Below, in pieces: positions 50,401 through 63,626 of a stretch of DNA of 64,000 nt. The translations under genes were made by a program, and so were the position numbers. The DNA comes from Hydractinia symbiolongicarpus (taxonomy: Eukaryota > Cnidaria > Hydrozoa > Anthoathecata > Hydractiniidae), in NCBI RefSeq assembly GCF_029227915.1, contig NC_079887.1, forward strand, positions 26,039,650 to 26,103,649, given 5' to 3'. Position 1 is the first letter of the stretch, and the number at the start of each line of letters is the position of its first letter. Under the pieces are notes generated by a model. That model was given only the letters and a program-made list of their open reading frames with translations. It was not told the DNA's origin and ran no database searches.

Positions 50401-50543
50401 GTTTTTGTTTGCCGGCGATTAAACTGCTTTTATTCAGCGTCTCATCCAAAATGAAAACATTTTTGAAAACTACAAGTCTCATGCGTTTTAGTGGTGAAAA
50501 AAAAATTTAAATAATCGTTCGGGAAATGAGTTTACTCCCTGGG
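47438..50543. repeat. 17-mer higher-order repeat, copy 2, truncated
   Basis: Matches copy 1 at 3,446 bp with few visible changes (GGATTGAGGG near 48,968, GGTACATTC near 48,722, AAATCCCGGG near 50,192). The match stops at about 50,540: copy 1 continues with CTTTGCATAC at 47,106, and its counterpart is found 5,065 bp later at 52,171, displaced by an extra 8-mer. GCCGGAGATT of copy 1 is GCCGGCGATT here. Confidence 0.82.
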
Positions 50544-52162
50544 TACTTTCTTTGTATACTTTTGACTATACGGGCCGAGTCCGGGATTTAGGGAAATCGC
50601 ATGTTTTCGTTTGCCGGCGATTAAACTGCTTTTATTCAGCGTCTCATCCAAAATGAAAACATTTTTGAAAACTACAAGTCTTATGCGTTTTAGTGGTGAA
50701 AGAATAATTTAAAAAATCGTTCTGGAAATGAGTTTACTTACAGGGTACTTTCTTTGTATACATTCGACTATACGGGCTAAGCCCGGGATTTACGGGAAAT
50801 CGCGGGTTTTCGTTTTCCGGCGATTAAACCTCTTTCATTAAGCGTCTCATCAAAAATGAAAACATTTTTGAAAACTACAAGTCTCATGCGTTTTAGTGGT
50901 GAAAAAAAAATTTAAAAAATCGTTTGGGAATTGAGTTCACTCCCTGGGTACTTTCTTTGTATACATTCGACTATACGGGCCAAGCCCCGGATTTACGGGA
51001 AATCGCAGGTTTTCGTTTGCCGGCGATTAAACTGCTTTTATTCAGCGTCTCATCAAAAATGAAAACATTTTTGAAAACTACAAGTCTCATGCGTTTTAGT
51101 GGTGAAAAAATAATTTAAAAAATCGTTTGGGAAATGAGTTTACTCCCTGGGTACTTTCTTTGTATACTTTTGACTATACGAGCCAAGCCGGGATTTACGG
51201 AAATCGCGGGTTTTCGTTTGCCGGCGATTAAACTTCTTTTATTCAGCGTCTCATCAAAAATGAAAACATTTTTGAAAACTACAAGTCTCATGCGTTTTAC
51301 TGGTGAAAAAATAATTTAAAAAATCGTTCAGGAAATGAGTTTACTCCCTGGGTACTTTCTTTGTATACTTTTGACTATACGGGCCAAGCCGGGATTTACG
51401 GGAAATCGCGGGTTTTCGTTTGCCGGCGATTAAACTTCTTTTATTCAGCGTCTCATCAAAAATGAAAACATTTTTGAAAACTACAAGTCTCATGCGTTTT
51501 AGTTTTGAAAAAAAAATTTAAAAAATCGTTCGGGAAATGAGTTTACTCCCTGGGTACTTTCTTTGTATACATTCGACTATACGGGCCAATCCCCGGATAT
51601 ACGGGAAAACGCGGGATTTCGTTTGCCGGCGATTAAACCTCTTTCATTAAGCGTCTCATCAAAAATGAAAACATTTTTGAAAACTACAAGTCTCATGCGT
51701 TTTAGTGGTGAAAAAATAATTTAAAAAATCGTTTGGGAAATGAGTTTACTCCCTGGGTACTTTCTTTGTATACTTTTGACTATACGGGCCGAGTCCGGGA
51801 TTTACGGGAAATCGCGGGTTTTCGTTTGCCGGCGATTAAACTTCTTTTATTCAGCGTCTCATCAAAAATGAAAACATTTTTAAAAATTACAAGTCTTATG
51901 CGTTTTAGTGGTGAAAAAATAATTTAAAAAATCGTTCTGGAAATGAGTTTACTCCCTGGGTACTTTCTTTGTATACTTTTGACTATACGGGCCGAGTCCG
52001 GGATTTAGGGAAATCGCAGGTTTTTGTTTGCCGGCGATTAAACTGCTTTTATTCAGCGTCTCATCCAAAATGAAAACATTTTTGAAAACTACAAGTCTCA
52101 TGCGTTTTAGTGGTGAAAAAAAAATTTAAATAATCGTTCGGGAAATGAGTTTACTCCCTGGG
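48925..52162. repeat. 8-mer duplication, period 1,619 bp, inserted in the 17-mer repeat
   Basis: CATGTTTTCG at 48,981 and 50,600, and monomers at 49,305/50,924, 49,515/51,134 and 50,114/51,733, are 1,619 bp apart. The two units are about 48,925-50,543 and 50,544-52,162. The duplication explains why copy 2 of the 17-mer is interrupted and why CTTTGCATAC is 25 monomers, not 17, from its counterpart. Confidence 0.85.
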
Positions 52163-54941
52163 TACTTTCTTTGCATACTTTTGACTATACGGGCCGAGTC
52201 CGGGGTTTACGGGAAATCGCGGGTTTTCGTTTTCCGTCGATTAAACCTCTTTCATTAAGCGTCTCATCAAAAATGAAAACATTTTTGAAAACTACAAGTC
52301 TCATGCGTTTTAGTTTTGAAAAAAAAATTTAAAAAATCGTTCGGGAAATGAGTTTACTCCCTGGGTACTTTCTTTGTATACATTCGACTATACGGGCCAA
52401 GCCCCGGATATACTGGAAAACGCGGTATTTCCTTTGCCGGCGATTAAACCTCTTTCATTAAGCGTCTCATCAAAAATGAAAACATTTTTGAAAACTACAA
52501 GTCTCATGCGTTTTAGTGGTGAAAAAATAATTTAAAAAATCGTTCGGGAAATGAGTTTACTCCCTGGGTACTTTCTTTGTAAACTTTTGACTATACGGGC
52601 CGAGTCCGGGATTTACGGGAAATCGCGGGTTTTCGTTTGCCGGCGATTAAACTTCTTTTATTCAGCGTCTCATCAAAAATGAAAACATTTTTAAAAATTA
52701 CAAGTCTTATGCGTTTTAGTGGTGAAAAAATAATTTAAAAAATCATTCTGGAAATGAGTTTACTCCCTGGGTACTTTCTTTGTATACTTTTGACAATACG
52801 GGCCGAGTCCGGGATTTAGGGAAATCGCAGGTTTTTGTTTGCCGGCGATTAAACTGCTTTTATTCAGCGTCTCATCCAAAATGAAAACATTTTTGAAAAC
52901 TACAAGTCTCATGCGTTTTAGTGGTGAAAAAATAATTTAAAATATCGTTCGGGAAATGAGTTTACTCCCAGGGTACTTTCTTTGTATACTTTTGACTATA
53001 CGGGCCAAGCCCTGGATTTACGGGAAATCGCGGGTTTTCGTTTGCCGGCGATTAAACTTCTTTTATTCAGCGTCTCATCAAAAATGAAAACATTTTTGAA
53101 AACTACAAGTCTTATGCGTTTTAGTGGTGAAAGAATAATTTAAAAAATCGTTCTGGAAATGAGTTTACTCACAGGGTACTTTCTTTGTATACATACGACT
53201 ATACGGGCTAAGCCCGGGATTTACGGGAAATCGCGGGTTTTCGTTTTCCGGCGATTAAACCTCTTTCATTAAGCGTCTCATCAAAAATGAAAACATTTTT
53301 GAAAACTACAAGTCTCATGCGTTTTAGTGGTGAAAAAAAAATTTAAAAAATCGTTCTGGAAATGAGTTTATTCACAGGGTACTTTCTTTGTATACATTCG
53401 ACTATACGGGCCAAGCCCGGGATTTACGGGAAATCGCGGGTTTTCGTTTTCCGGCGATTAAACCTCTTTCATTAAGCGTCTCATCAAAAATGAAAACATT
53501 TTTGAAAACTACAAGTCTCATGCGTTTTAGTTTTGAAAAAAAAATTTAAAAAATCGTTCGGGAAATGAGTTTACTCCCTGGGTACTTTCTTTGTATACAT
53601 TCGACTATACGGGCCAAGCACCGGATATACGGGAAAACGCGGGATTTCGTTTGCCGGCGATTAAACCTCTTTCATTAAGCGTCTCATCAAAAATTAAAAC
53701 ATTTTTGAAAACTACAAGTCTCATGCGTTTTAGTGGTGAAAAAATAATTTAAAAAATCGTTCGGGAAATGAGTTTACTCCCTGGGTACTTTCTTTGTATA
53801 CTTTTGACTATACGGGCCGAGTCCGGGGTTTACGGGAAATCGCGGGTTTTCGTTTGCCGGCGATTAAACCTCTTTTATTCAGCGTCTCATCAAAAATGAA
53901 AACATTTTTAAAAATTACAAGTCTTATGCGTTTTAGTGGTGAAAAAATAATTTAAAAAATCGTTCTGGAAATGAGTTTACTCCCTGGGTACTTTCTTTGT
54001 ATACTTTTGACTATACGGGCCGAGTCCGGGATTTAGGGAAATCGCAGGTTTTCGTTTGCCGGCGATTAAACTGCTTTTATTCAGCGTCTCATCCAAAATG
54101 AAAACATTTTTGAAAACTACAAGTCTTATGCGTTTTAGTGGTGAAAGAATAATTTAAAAAATCGTTCTGGAAATGAGTTTACTTACAGGGTACTTTCTTT
54201 GTATACATTCGACTATACGGGCTAAGCCCGGGATTTACGGGAAATCGCGGGTTTTCGTTTTCCGGCGATTAAACCTCTTTCATTAAGCGTCTCATCAAAA
54301 ATGAAAACATTTTTGAAAAGTACAAGTCTCATGCGTCATGCGTTTTAGTGGTGAAAAAAAAATTTAAAAAATCGTTTGGGAAATGAGTTTACTCCCTGGG
54401 TACTTTCTTTGTATACATTCGACTATACGGGCCAAGCCCCGGATTTACGGGAAATCGCAGGTTTTCGTTTGCCGGCGATTAAACTGCTTTTATTCAGCGT
54501 CTCATCAAAAATGAAAACATTTTTGAAAACTACAAGTCTCATGCGTTTTAGTGGTGAAAAAATAATTTAAAAAATCGTTCGGGAATTGAGTTTACTCCCT
54601 GGGTACTTTCTTTGTATACTTTTGACTATACGAGCCAAGCCGGGATTTACGGAAATCGCGGGTTTTCGTTTGCCGGCGATTAAACTTCTTTTATTCAGCG
54701 TCTCATCAAAAATGAAAACATTTTTAAAAACTACAAGTCTCATGGGTTTTAGTGGTGAAAAAATAATTTAAAAAATCGTTCTGGAAATGAGTTTACTCAC
54801 AGGGTACTTTCTTTGTATACATTCGACTATACGTGCCAAGCCCGGGATTTACGGGAAATCACGGGTTTTCGTTTGCCGGCGATTAAACTTCTGTTATTCA
54901 GCGTCTCATCAAATATGAAAACATTTTTAAAAACTACAAGT
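52163..54941. repeat. Mixed monomers, partial third 17-mer copy
   Basis: Monomers at 54,376 and 54,586 correspond to 50,924 and 51,134 at 3,452 bp, that is 17 monomers plus a 7-bp insertion near 54,332 and a single-base loss. Types a, d, e and g alternate. Private changes include TATACTGGAAAACGCGG with TATTTCCTTTGCC near 52,412 (seen again near 61,347) and TTTGTAAACTTTTG near 52,578 (again near 61,500). This suggests that 52.4-52.7 and 61.3-61.6 kb share an origin. Confidence 0.72.
54332..54345. repeat. 7-bp tandem duplication inside a monomer
   Basis: CTCATGCGTCATGCGTTTT replaces CTCATGCGTTTT, duplicating the seven bases CATGCGT. It lies in a nine-A-run monomer with a GAAAAGTACAAG change. 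The same duplication occurs at 62,241 and 63,059 in monomers with a different background. Confidence 0.9.
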
Positions 54942-56563
54942 CTCATGGGCTTTAGTGGTGAAAAAATAATTTAAAAAATCGCTCTGGAAATGAGTTTACT
55001 CACAGGGTACTTTCTTTGTATACATTCGACTATACGTGCCAAGCCTGGGATTTACGGGAAATCGCGGGTTTTCGTTTGCCGGCGATTAAACTTCTTTTAT
55101 TCAGCGTCTCATCAAAAATGAAAACATTTTTGAAAACTACAAGTCTCATGCGTTTTACTGGTGAAAAAATAATTTAAAAAATCGTTCAGGAAATGAGTTT
55201 ACTCCCTGGGTACTTTCTTTGTATACTTTTGACTATACGGGCCAAGCCGGGATTTACGGGAAATCGCGGGTTTTCGTTTGCCGGCGATTAAACTTCTTTT
55301 ATTCAGCGTCTCATCAAAAATGAAAACATTTTTGAAAACTACAAGTCTCATGCGTTTTAGTTTTGAAAAAAAAATTTAAAAAATCGTTCGGGAAATGAGT
55401 TTCCTCCCTGGGTACCTTCTTTGTATACATTCGACTATACGGGCCAATCCCCGGATATACGGGAAAACGCGGGATTTCGTTTGCCGGCGATTAAACCTCT
55501 TTCATTAAGCGTCTCATCAAAAATGAAAACATTTTTGAAAACTACAAGTCTCATGCGTTTTAGTGGTGAAAAAATAATTTAAAAAATCGTTTGGGAAATG
55601 AGTTTACTCCCTGGGTACTTTCTTTGTATACTTTTGACTATACGGGCCGAGTCCGGGATTTACGGGAAATCGCGGGTTTTTGTTTGCCGGCGATTAAACT
55701 TCTTTTATTCAGCGTCTCATCAAAAATGAAAACATTTTTAAAAATTACAAGTCTCATGGGCTTTAGTGGTGAAAAAATAATTTAAAAAATCGTTCTGGAA
55801 ATGAGTTTACTCACAGGGTACTTTCTTTGTATACATTCGACTATACGTGCCAAGCCCGGGATTTACGGGAAATCGCGGGTTTTCGTTTGCCGGCGATTAA
55901 ACTTCTTTTATTCAGCGTCTCATCAAAAATGAAAACATTTTTGAAAACTACAAGTCTCATGCGTTTTACTGGTGAAAAAATAATTTAAAAAATCGTTCAG
56001 GAAAGGAGTTTACTCCCTGGGTACTTTCTTTGTATACTTTTGACTATACGGGCCAAGCCGGGATTTACGGGAAATCGCGGGTTTTCGTTTGCCGGCGATT
56101 AAACATCTTTTATTCAGCGTCTCATCAAAAATGAAAACATTTTTGAAAACTACAAGTCTCATGCGTTTTAGTTTTGAAAAAAAAATTTAAAAAATCGTTC
56201 GGGAAATGAGTTTCCTCCCTGGGTACTTTCTTTGTATACATTCGACTATACGGGCCAATCCCCGGATATACGGGGAAACGCGGGATTTCGTTTGCCGGCG
56301 ATTAAACCTCTTTCATTAAGCGTCTCATCAAAAATGAAAACATTTTTGAAAACTACAAGTCTCATGCGTTTTAGTGGTGAAAAAATAATTTAAAAAATCG
56401 TTTGGGAAATGAGTTTACTCCCTGGGTACTTTCTTTGTATACTTTTGACTATACGGGCCGAGTCCGGGATTTACGGGAAATCGCGGGTTTTTGTTTGCCG
56501 GCGATTAAACTTCTTTTATTCAGCGTCTCATCAAAAATGAAAACATTTTTAAAAATTACAAGT
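54942..56563. repeat. 4-mer duplication, period 811 bp
   Basis: CTCATGGGC at 54,942 and 55,753, and monomers at 55,591 and 56,402, are 811 bp apart. Both copies share TTTCCTCCCTGGG (A to C in TTTACTCCC), near 55,402 and 56,213, and CCAATCCCCGGATATACGGG. The GGGTACCTTC and GGAAAGGAG changes are private to one copy each. Confidence 0.85.
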
Positions 56564-56778
56564 CTTATGCGTTTTAGTGGTGAAAAAATAATTTAAAAAA
56601 TCGTTCTGGAAATGAGTTTACTCCCTGGGTACTTTCTTTGTATACTTTTGACTATACGGGCCGAGTCCGGGATTTAGGGAAATCGCTGGTTTTTGTTTGC
56701 CGGCGATTAAACTGCTTTTATTCAGCGTCTCATCCAAAATAAAAACATTTTTGAAAACTACAAGTCTCATGCGTTTTA

Positions 56779-59700
56779 GTGGTGAAAAAAAATTTAAATA
56801 ATCGTTCGGGAAATGAGTTTACTCCCTGGGTACTTTCTTTGCATACTTTTGACTATACGGGCCAAGCCCTGGATTTACGGGAAATCGCGGGTTTTCGTTT
56901 GCCGGCGATTAAACTTCTTTTATTCAGCGTCTCATCAAAAATGAAAACATTTTTAAAAATTACAAGTCTTATGCGTTTTAGTGGTGAAAAAATAATTTAA
57001 AAAATCGTTCTGGAAATGAGTTTACTCCCTGGGTACTTTCTTTGTATACTTTTGACTATACGGGCCGAGTCCGGGATTTAGGGAAATCGCTGGTTTTTGT
57101 TTGCCGGCGATTAAACTGCTTTTATTCAGCGTCTCATCCAAAATAAAAACATTTTTGAAAACTACAAGTCTCATGCGTTTTAGTGGTGAAAAAAAATTTA
57201 AATAATCGTTCGGGAAATGAGTTTACTCCCTGGGTACTTTCTTTGCATACTTTTGACTATACGGGCCAAGCCCTGGATTTACGGGAAATCGCGGGTTTTC
57301 GTTTGCCGGCGATTAAACTTCTTTTATTCAGCGTCTCATCAAAAATGAAAACATTTTTGAAAACTACAAGTCTTATGCGTTTTAGTGGTGAAAGAATAAT
57401 TTAAAAAATCGTTCTGGAAATGAGTTTACTCACAGGGTACTTTCTTTGTATACATTCGACTATACGGGCTAAGCCCGGGATTTACGGGAAATCGCGGGTT
57501 TTCGTTTTCCGGCGATTAAACCTCTTTCATTAAGCGTCTCATCAAAAATGAAAACATTTTTGAAAACTACAAGTCTCATGCGTTTTAGTGGTGAAAAAAA
57601 AATTTAAAAAATCGTTCTGGAAATGAGTTTATTCACAGGGTACTTTCTTTTTATACATTCGACTATACGGGCCAAGCCCGGGATTTACGGGAAATCGCGG
57701 GTTTTCGTTTTCCGGCGATTAAACCTCTTTCATTAAGCGTCTCATCAAAAATGAAAACATTTTTGAAAACTACAAGTCTCATGCGTTTTAGTTTTGAAAA
57801 AAAAATTTAAAAAATCGTTCGGGAAATGAGTTTACTCCCTGGGTACTTTCTTTGTATACATTCGACTATACGGGCCAATCCCCGGATATACGGGAAAACG
57901 CGGGATTTCGTTTGCCGGCGATTAAACCTCTTTCATTAAGCGTCTCATCAAAAATGAAAACATTTTTGAAAACTACAAGTCTCATGCGTTTTAGTGGTGA
58001 AAAAATAATTTAAAAAATCGTTCTGGAAATGAGTTTACTCACAGGGTACTTTCTTTGTATACATTCGACTATACGGGCTAAGCCCGGGATTTACGGGAAA
58101 TCGCGGGTTTTCGTTTTCCGGCGATTAAACCTCTTTCATTAAGCGTCTCATCAAAAATGAAAACATTTTTGAAAACTACAAGTCTCATGCGTTTTAGTGG
58201 TGAAAAAAAAATTTAAAAAATCGTTCTGGAAATGAGTTTATTCACAGGGTACTTTCTTTGTATACATTCGACTATACGGGCCAAGCCCGGGATTTACGGG
58301 AAATCGCGGGTTTTCGTTTTCCGGCGATTAAACCTCTTTCATTAAGCGTCTCATCAAAAATGAAAACATTTTTGAAAACTACAAGTCTCATGCGTTTTAG
58401 TTTTGAAAAAAAAATTTAAAAAATCGTTCGGGAAATGAGTTTACTTCCTGGGTACTTTCTTTGTATACATTCGACTATACGGGCCAATCCCCGGATATAC
58501 GGGAAAACGCGGGATTTCGTTTGCCGGCGATTAAACCTCTTTCATTAAGCGTCTCATCAAAAATGAAAACATTTTTGAAAACTACAAGTCTCATGCGTTT
58601 TAGTGGTGAAAAAAAATTTAAATAAGCGTTCGGGAAATGAGTTTACTCCCTGGGTACTTTCTTTGCATACTTTTGACTATACGGGCCAAGCCCGGGATTT
58701 AGGGAAATCGCAGGTTTTTGTTTGCCGGCGATTAAACTTCTTTTATTCAGCGTCTCATCAAAAATGAAAACATTTTTAAAAACTACAAGTCTCATGCGTT
58801 TTAGTGGTGAAAAAAAATTTAAATAATCGTTCGGGAAATGAGTTTACTCCCTGGGTACTTTCTTTGCATACTTTTGACTATACGGGCCAAGCCCTGGATT
58901 TACGGGAAATCGCGGGTTTTCGTTTGCCGGCGATTAAACTTCTTTTATTCAGCGTCTCATCAAAAATGAAAACATTTTTGAAAACTACAAGTCTTATGCG
59001 TTTTAGTGGTGAAAGAATAATTTAAAAAATCGTTCTGGAAATGAGTTTACTCACAGGGTACTTTCTTTGTATACATTCGACTATACGGGCTAAGCCCGGG
59101 ATTTACGGGAAATCGCGTGTTTTCGTTTTCCGGCGATTAAACCTCTTTCATTAAGCGTCTCATCAAAAATGAAAACATTTTTGAAAACTACAAGTCTCAT
59201 GCGTTTTAGTGGTGAAAAAAAAATTTAAAAAATCGTTCTGGAAATGAGTTTATTCACAGGGTACTTTCTTTTTATACATTCGACTATACGGGCCAAGCCC
59301 GGGATTTACGGGAAATCGCGGGTTTTCGTTTTCCGGCGATTAAACCTCTTTCATTAAGCGTCTCATCAAAAATGAAAACATTTTTGAAAACTACAAGTCT
59401 CATGCGTTTTAGTTTTGAAAAAAAAATTTAAAAAATCGTTCGGGAAATGAGTTTACTCCCTGGGTACTTTCTTTGTATACATTCGACTATACGGGCCAAT
59501 CCCCGGATATACGGGAAAACGCGGGATTTCGTTTGCCGGCGATTAAACCTCTTTCATTAAGCGTCTCATCAAAAATGAAAACATTTTTGAAAACTACAAG
59601 TCTCATGCGTTTTAGTGGTGAAAAAATAATTTAAAAAATCGTTCTGGAAATGAGTTTACTCACAGGGTACTTTCTTTGTATACATTCGACTATACGGGCT

Positions 59701-60650
59701 AAGCCCGGGATTTACGGGAAATCGCGGGTTTTCGTTTTCCGGCGATTAAACCTCTTTCATTAAGCGTCTCATCAAAAATGAAAACATTTTTGAAAACTAC
59801 AAGTCTCATGCGTTTTAGTGGTGAAAAAAAAATTTAAAAAATCGTTCTGGAAATGAGTTTATTCACAGGGTACTTTCTTTGTATACATTCGACTATACGG
59901 GCCAAGCCCGGGATTTACGGGAAATCGCGGGTTTTCGTTTTCCGGCGATTAAACCTCTTTCATTAAGCGTCTCATCAAAAATGAAAACATTTTTGAAAAC
60001 TACAAGTCTCATGCGTTTTAGTTTTGAAAAAAAAATTTAAAAAATCGTTCGGGAAATGAGTTTACTTCCTGGGTACTTTCTTTGTATACATTCGACTTTA
60101 CGGGCCAATCCCCGGATATACGGGAAAACGCGGGATTTCGTTTGCCGGCGATTAAACCTCTTTCATTAAGCGTCTCATCAAAAATGAAAACATTTTTGAA
60201 AACTACAAGTCTCATGCGTTTTAGTGGTGAAAAAATAATTTAAAAAATCGTTTGGGAAATGAGTTTACTCCCTGGGTACTTTCTTTGTATACTTTTGACT
60301 ATACGGGCCGAGTCCGGGATTTACGGGAAATCGCGGGTTTTCGTTTGCCGGCGATTAAACTTCTTTTATTCAGCGTCTCATCAAAAATGAAAACATTTTT
60401 AAAAACTACAAGTCTCATGCGTTTTAGTGGTGAAAAAAAATTTAAATAAGCGTTCGGGAAATGAGTTTACTCCCTGGGTACTTTCTTTGCATACTTTTGA
60501 CTATACGGGCCAAGCCCGGGATTTAGGGAAATCGCAGGTTTTTGTTTGCCGGCGATTAAACTGCTTTTATTCAGCGTCTCATCCAAAATGAAAACATTTT
60601 TGAAAACTACAAGTCTCATGCGTTTTAGTGGTGAAAAAAATTTAAATAAT
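56779..60650. repeat. 2-, 8- and 9-mer repeats marked by TTTAAATAATCG
   Basis: AATAATCG occurs at 56,797, 57,201, 58,822 and 60,645, with gaps of 404, 1,621 and 1,823 bp (2, 8 and 9 monomers). The linked landmark AATAAGCG at 58,621 and 60,445 gives 1,824 bp. The same monomers carry CTTTGCATACTTTTG and AAGCCCTGGATTT. A fixed sequence of e/b/g-type monomers (TTCACAGGG, then AGTTTTGAAAA, then CCAATCCCC) repeats between the marks. Confidence 0.82.
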
Positions 60651-61990
60651 CGTTCGGGAAATGAGTTTACTCCCTGGGTACTTTCTTTGCATACTTTTGA
60701 CTATACGGGCCAAGCCCTGGATTTACGGGAAATCGCGGGTTTTCGTTTGCCGGCGATTAAACTTCTTTTATTCAACGTCTCATCAAAAATGAAAACATTT
60801 TTGAAAACTACAAGTCTTATGCGTTTTAGTGGTGAAAGAATAATTTAAAAAATCGTTCTGGAAATGAGTTTACTCACAGGGTACTTTCTTTGTATACATT
60901 CGACTATACGGGCTAAGCCCGGGATTTACGGGAAATCGCGGGTTTTCGTTTTCCGGCGATTAAACCTCTTTCATTAAGCGTCTCATCAAAAATGAAAACA
61001 TTTTTGAAAACTACAAGTCTCATGCGTTTTAGTGGTGAAAAAAAAATTTAAAAAATCGTTCTGGAAATGAGTTTATTCACAGGGTACTTTCTTTGTATAC
61101 ATTCGACTATACGGGCCAAGCCCGGGATTTACGGGAAATCGCGGGTTTTCGTTTTCCGGCGATTAAACCTCTTTCATTAAGCGTCTCATCAAAAATGAAA
61201 ACATTTTTGAAAACTACAAGTCTCATGCGTTTTAGTTTTGAAAAAAAAATTTAAAAAATCGTTCGGGAAATGAGTTTACTCCCTGGGTACTTTCTTTGTA
61301 TACATTCGACTATACGGGCCAAGCCCCGGATATACGGGAAAACGCGGTATTTCCTTTGCCGGCGATTAAACCTCTTTCATTAAGCGTCTCATCAAAAATG
61401 AAAACATTTTTGAAAACTACAAGTCTCATGCGTTTTAGTGGTGAAAAAATAATTTAAAAAATCGTTCGGGAAATGAGTTTACTCCCTGGGTACTTTCTTT
61501 GTAAACTTTTGACTATACGGGCCGAGTCCGGGATTTACGGGAAATCGCGGGTTTTCGTTTGCCGGCGATTAAACTTCTTTTATTCAGCGTCTCATCAAAA
61601 ATGAAAACATTTTTGAAAAATAAAACTCTCATGGGCTTTAGTGGTGAAAAAATAATTTAAAAAATCGTTCGGGAAATGAGTTTACTCCCTGGGCACTTTC
61701 TTTGTATACTTTTGACTATACGTGCCAAGCCCGGGATTTACGGGAAATCGCGGATTTTCGTTTGCCGGCGATTAAACTTCTTTTATACAGCGTCCCATCA
61801 AATATGAAAATATTTTTGAAAACTACAAGTCTCATGCGTTTAGTGGTAAAAAAATAATATAAAAAATCGTTCGGGAAATGAGTTTACTCCCTGGGTACTT
61901 TCTTTGTATACTTTTGACTATACGGGCCAAGCCCGGGATTTACGGGAAATCGCGGGTTTTCGTTTGCCGGCGATTAAACTTCTTTTATTC

Positions 61991-63626
61991 AGCGTTTCAT
62001 CAAAAATGAAAACATTTTTTAAAAACTACAAGTCTTATGCGTTTTAGTGGTGAAAAAATAATTTAAAAAATCGTTCTGGAAATGAGTTTACTCCCTGGGT
62101 ACTTTCTTTGTATACTTTTGACTATACGGGTCAAGCCCGGGATTTACGGGAAGTCGCTGGTTTTCATTTGCCGGCGAATAAACTTCTTTTATTCAGCGTC
62201 TCATCAAAAATGAAAACATTTTTGAAAACTACAAGTCTCATGCGTCATGCGTTTTAGTGGTGAAAAAATAATTTAAAAAATCGTTCGGGAAATGAGTTTA
62301 CTCCCCGGGTACTTTCTTTGTATACTTTTGACTATACGGGCCAAGCCGGGATTTACGGGAAATCGCGGGTTTTCGTTTGCTGGCGATTAAACGTCTTTTA
62401 TTCAGCGTCTCATCAAAGATGAGAACATTTTTAAAAACTACAAGTCTTATGCGTTTTAGTGGTGAAAAAATAATTTAAAAAATCGTTCTGGAAATGAGTT
62501 TACTCTCAGGGTACTTCTTTGTATACATTCGACTATACGTGCCAAGCCCGGGATTTACGGGAAATCGCGGGTTTTCGTTTGCCGGCGATTAAACTGCTTT
62601 TATTCAGCGTCTCATCAAAAATGAAAACATTCTTGAAAACTACAAGTCTCATGCGTTTTAGTGGTGAAATAATAATTTAAGAAATCGTTTGGGAAATGAG
62701 TTTACTCCCTGGGTACTTTCTTTGTATACTTTTGACTATAGGGGCCAAGCCCGGGATTTACGGGAAGTCGCGGCTTTTCGTTTGCCGGCGATTAAACTTC
62801 TTTTATTCAGCGTTTCATCAAAAATGAAAACATTTTTTAAAAACTACAAGTCTTATGCGTTTTAGTGGTGAAAAAATAATTTAAAAAATCGTTCTGGAAA
62901 TGAGTTTACTCCCTGGGCACTTTCTTTGTATACTTTCGACTATACGGGTCAAGCCCGGGATTTACGGGAAGTCGCTGGTTTTCATTTGCCGGCGAATAAA
63001 CTTCTTTTATTCAGCGTCTCATCAAAAATGAAAACATTTTTGAAAACTACAAGTCTCATGCGTCATGCGTTTTAGTGGTGAAAAAATAATTTAAAAAATC
63101 GTTCGGGAAATGAGTTTACTCCCCGGGTACTTTCTTTGTATACTTTTGACTATACGGGCCAAGCCGGGATTTACGGGAAATCGCGGGTTTTCGTTTGCTG
63201 GCGATTAAACGTCTTTTATTCAGCGTCTCATCAAAGATGAGAACATTTTTAAAAACTACAAGTCTTATGCGTTTTAGTGGTGAAAAAATAATTTAAAAAA
63301 TCGTTCTGGAAATGAGTTTACTCTCAGGGTACTTCTTTGTATACATTCGACTATACGTGCCAAGCCCGGGATTTACGGGAAATCGCGGGTTTTCGTTTGC
63401 CGGCGATTAAACTGCTTTTATTCAGCGTCTCATCAAAAATGAAAACATTCTTGAAAACTACAAGTCTCATGCGTTTTAGTGGTGAAATAATAATTTAAGA
63501 AATCGTTTGGGAAATGAGTTTACTCCCTGGGTACTTTCTTTGTATACTTTTGACTATAGGGGCCAAGCCTGGGATTTACGGGAAGTCGCGGCTTTTCGTT
63601 TGCCGGCGATTAAACTTCTTTTATTC
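61991..63626. repeat. 4-mer duplication, period 818 bp, with 7-bp internal duplications
   Basis: AGCGTTTCATC at 61,991 and 62,809 and TGCGTCATGC at 62,241 and 63,059 are 818 bp apart. Four monomers would give about 811 bp and the extra 7 bp is the CATGCGT duplication in each copy. Shared private variants include GGTCAAGCCCGGG, GGAAGTCGCTGG, TTACTCCCCGGG, CATCAAAGATGAG, GGGTACTTCTTTG and CTATAGGGGCC. Similarity ends at 63,627, where CAGGGTCTC replaces CAGCGTCTC. Confidence 0.88.
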
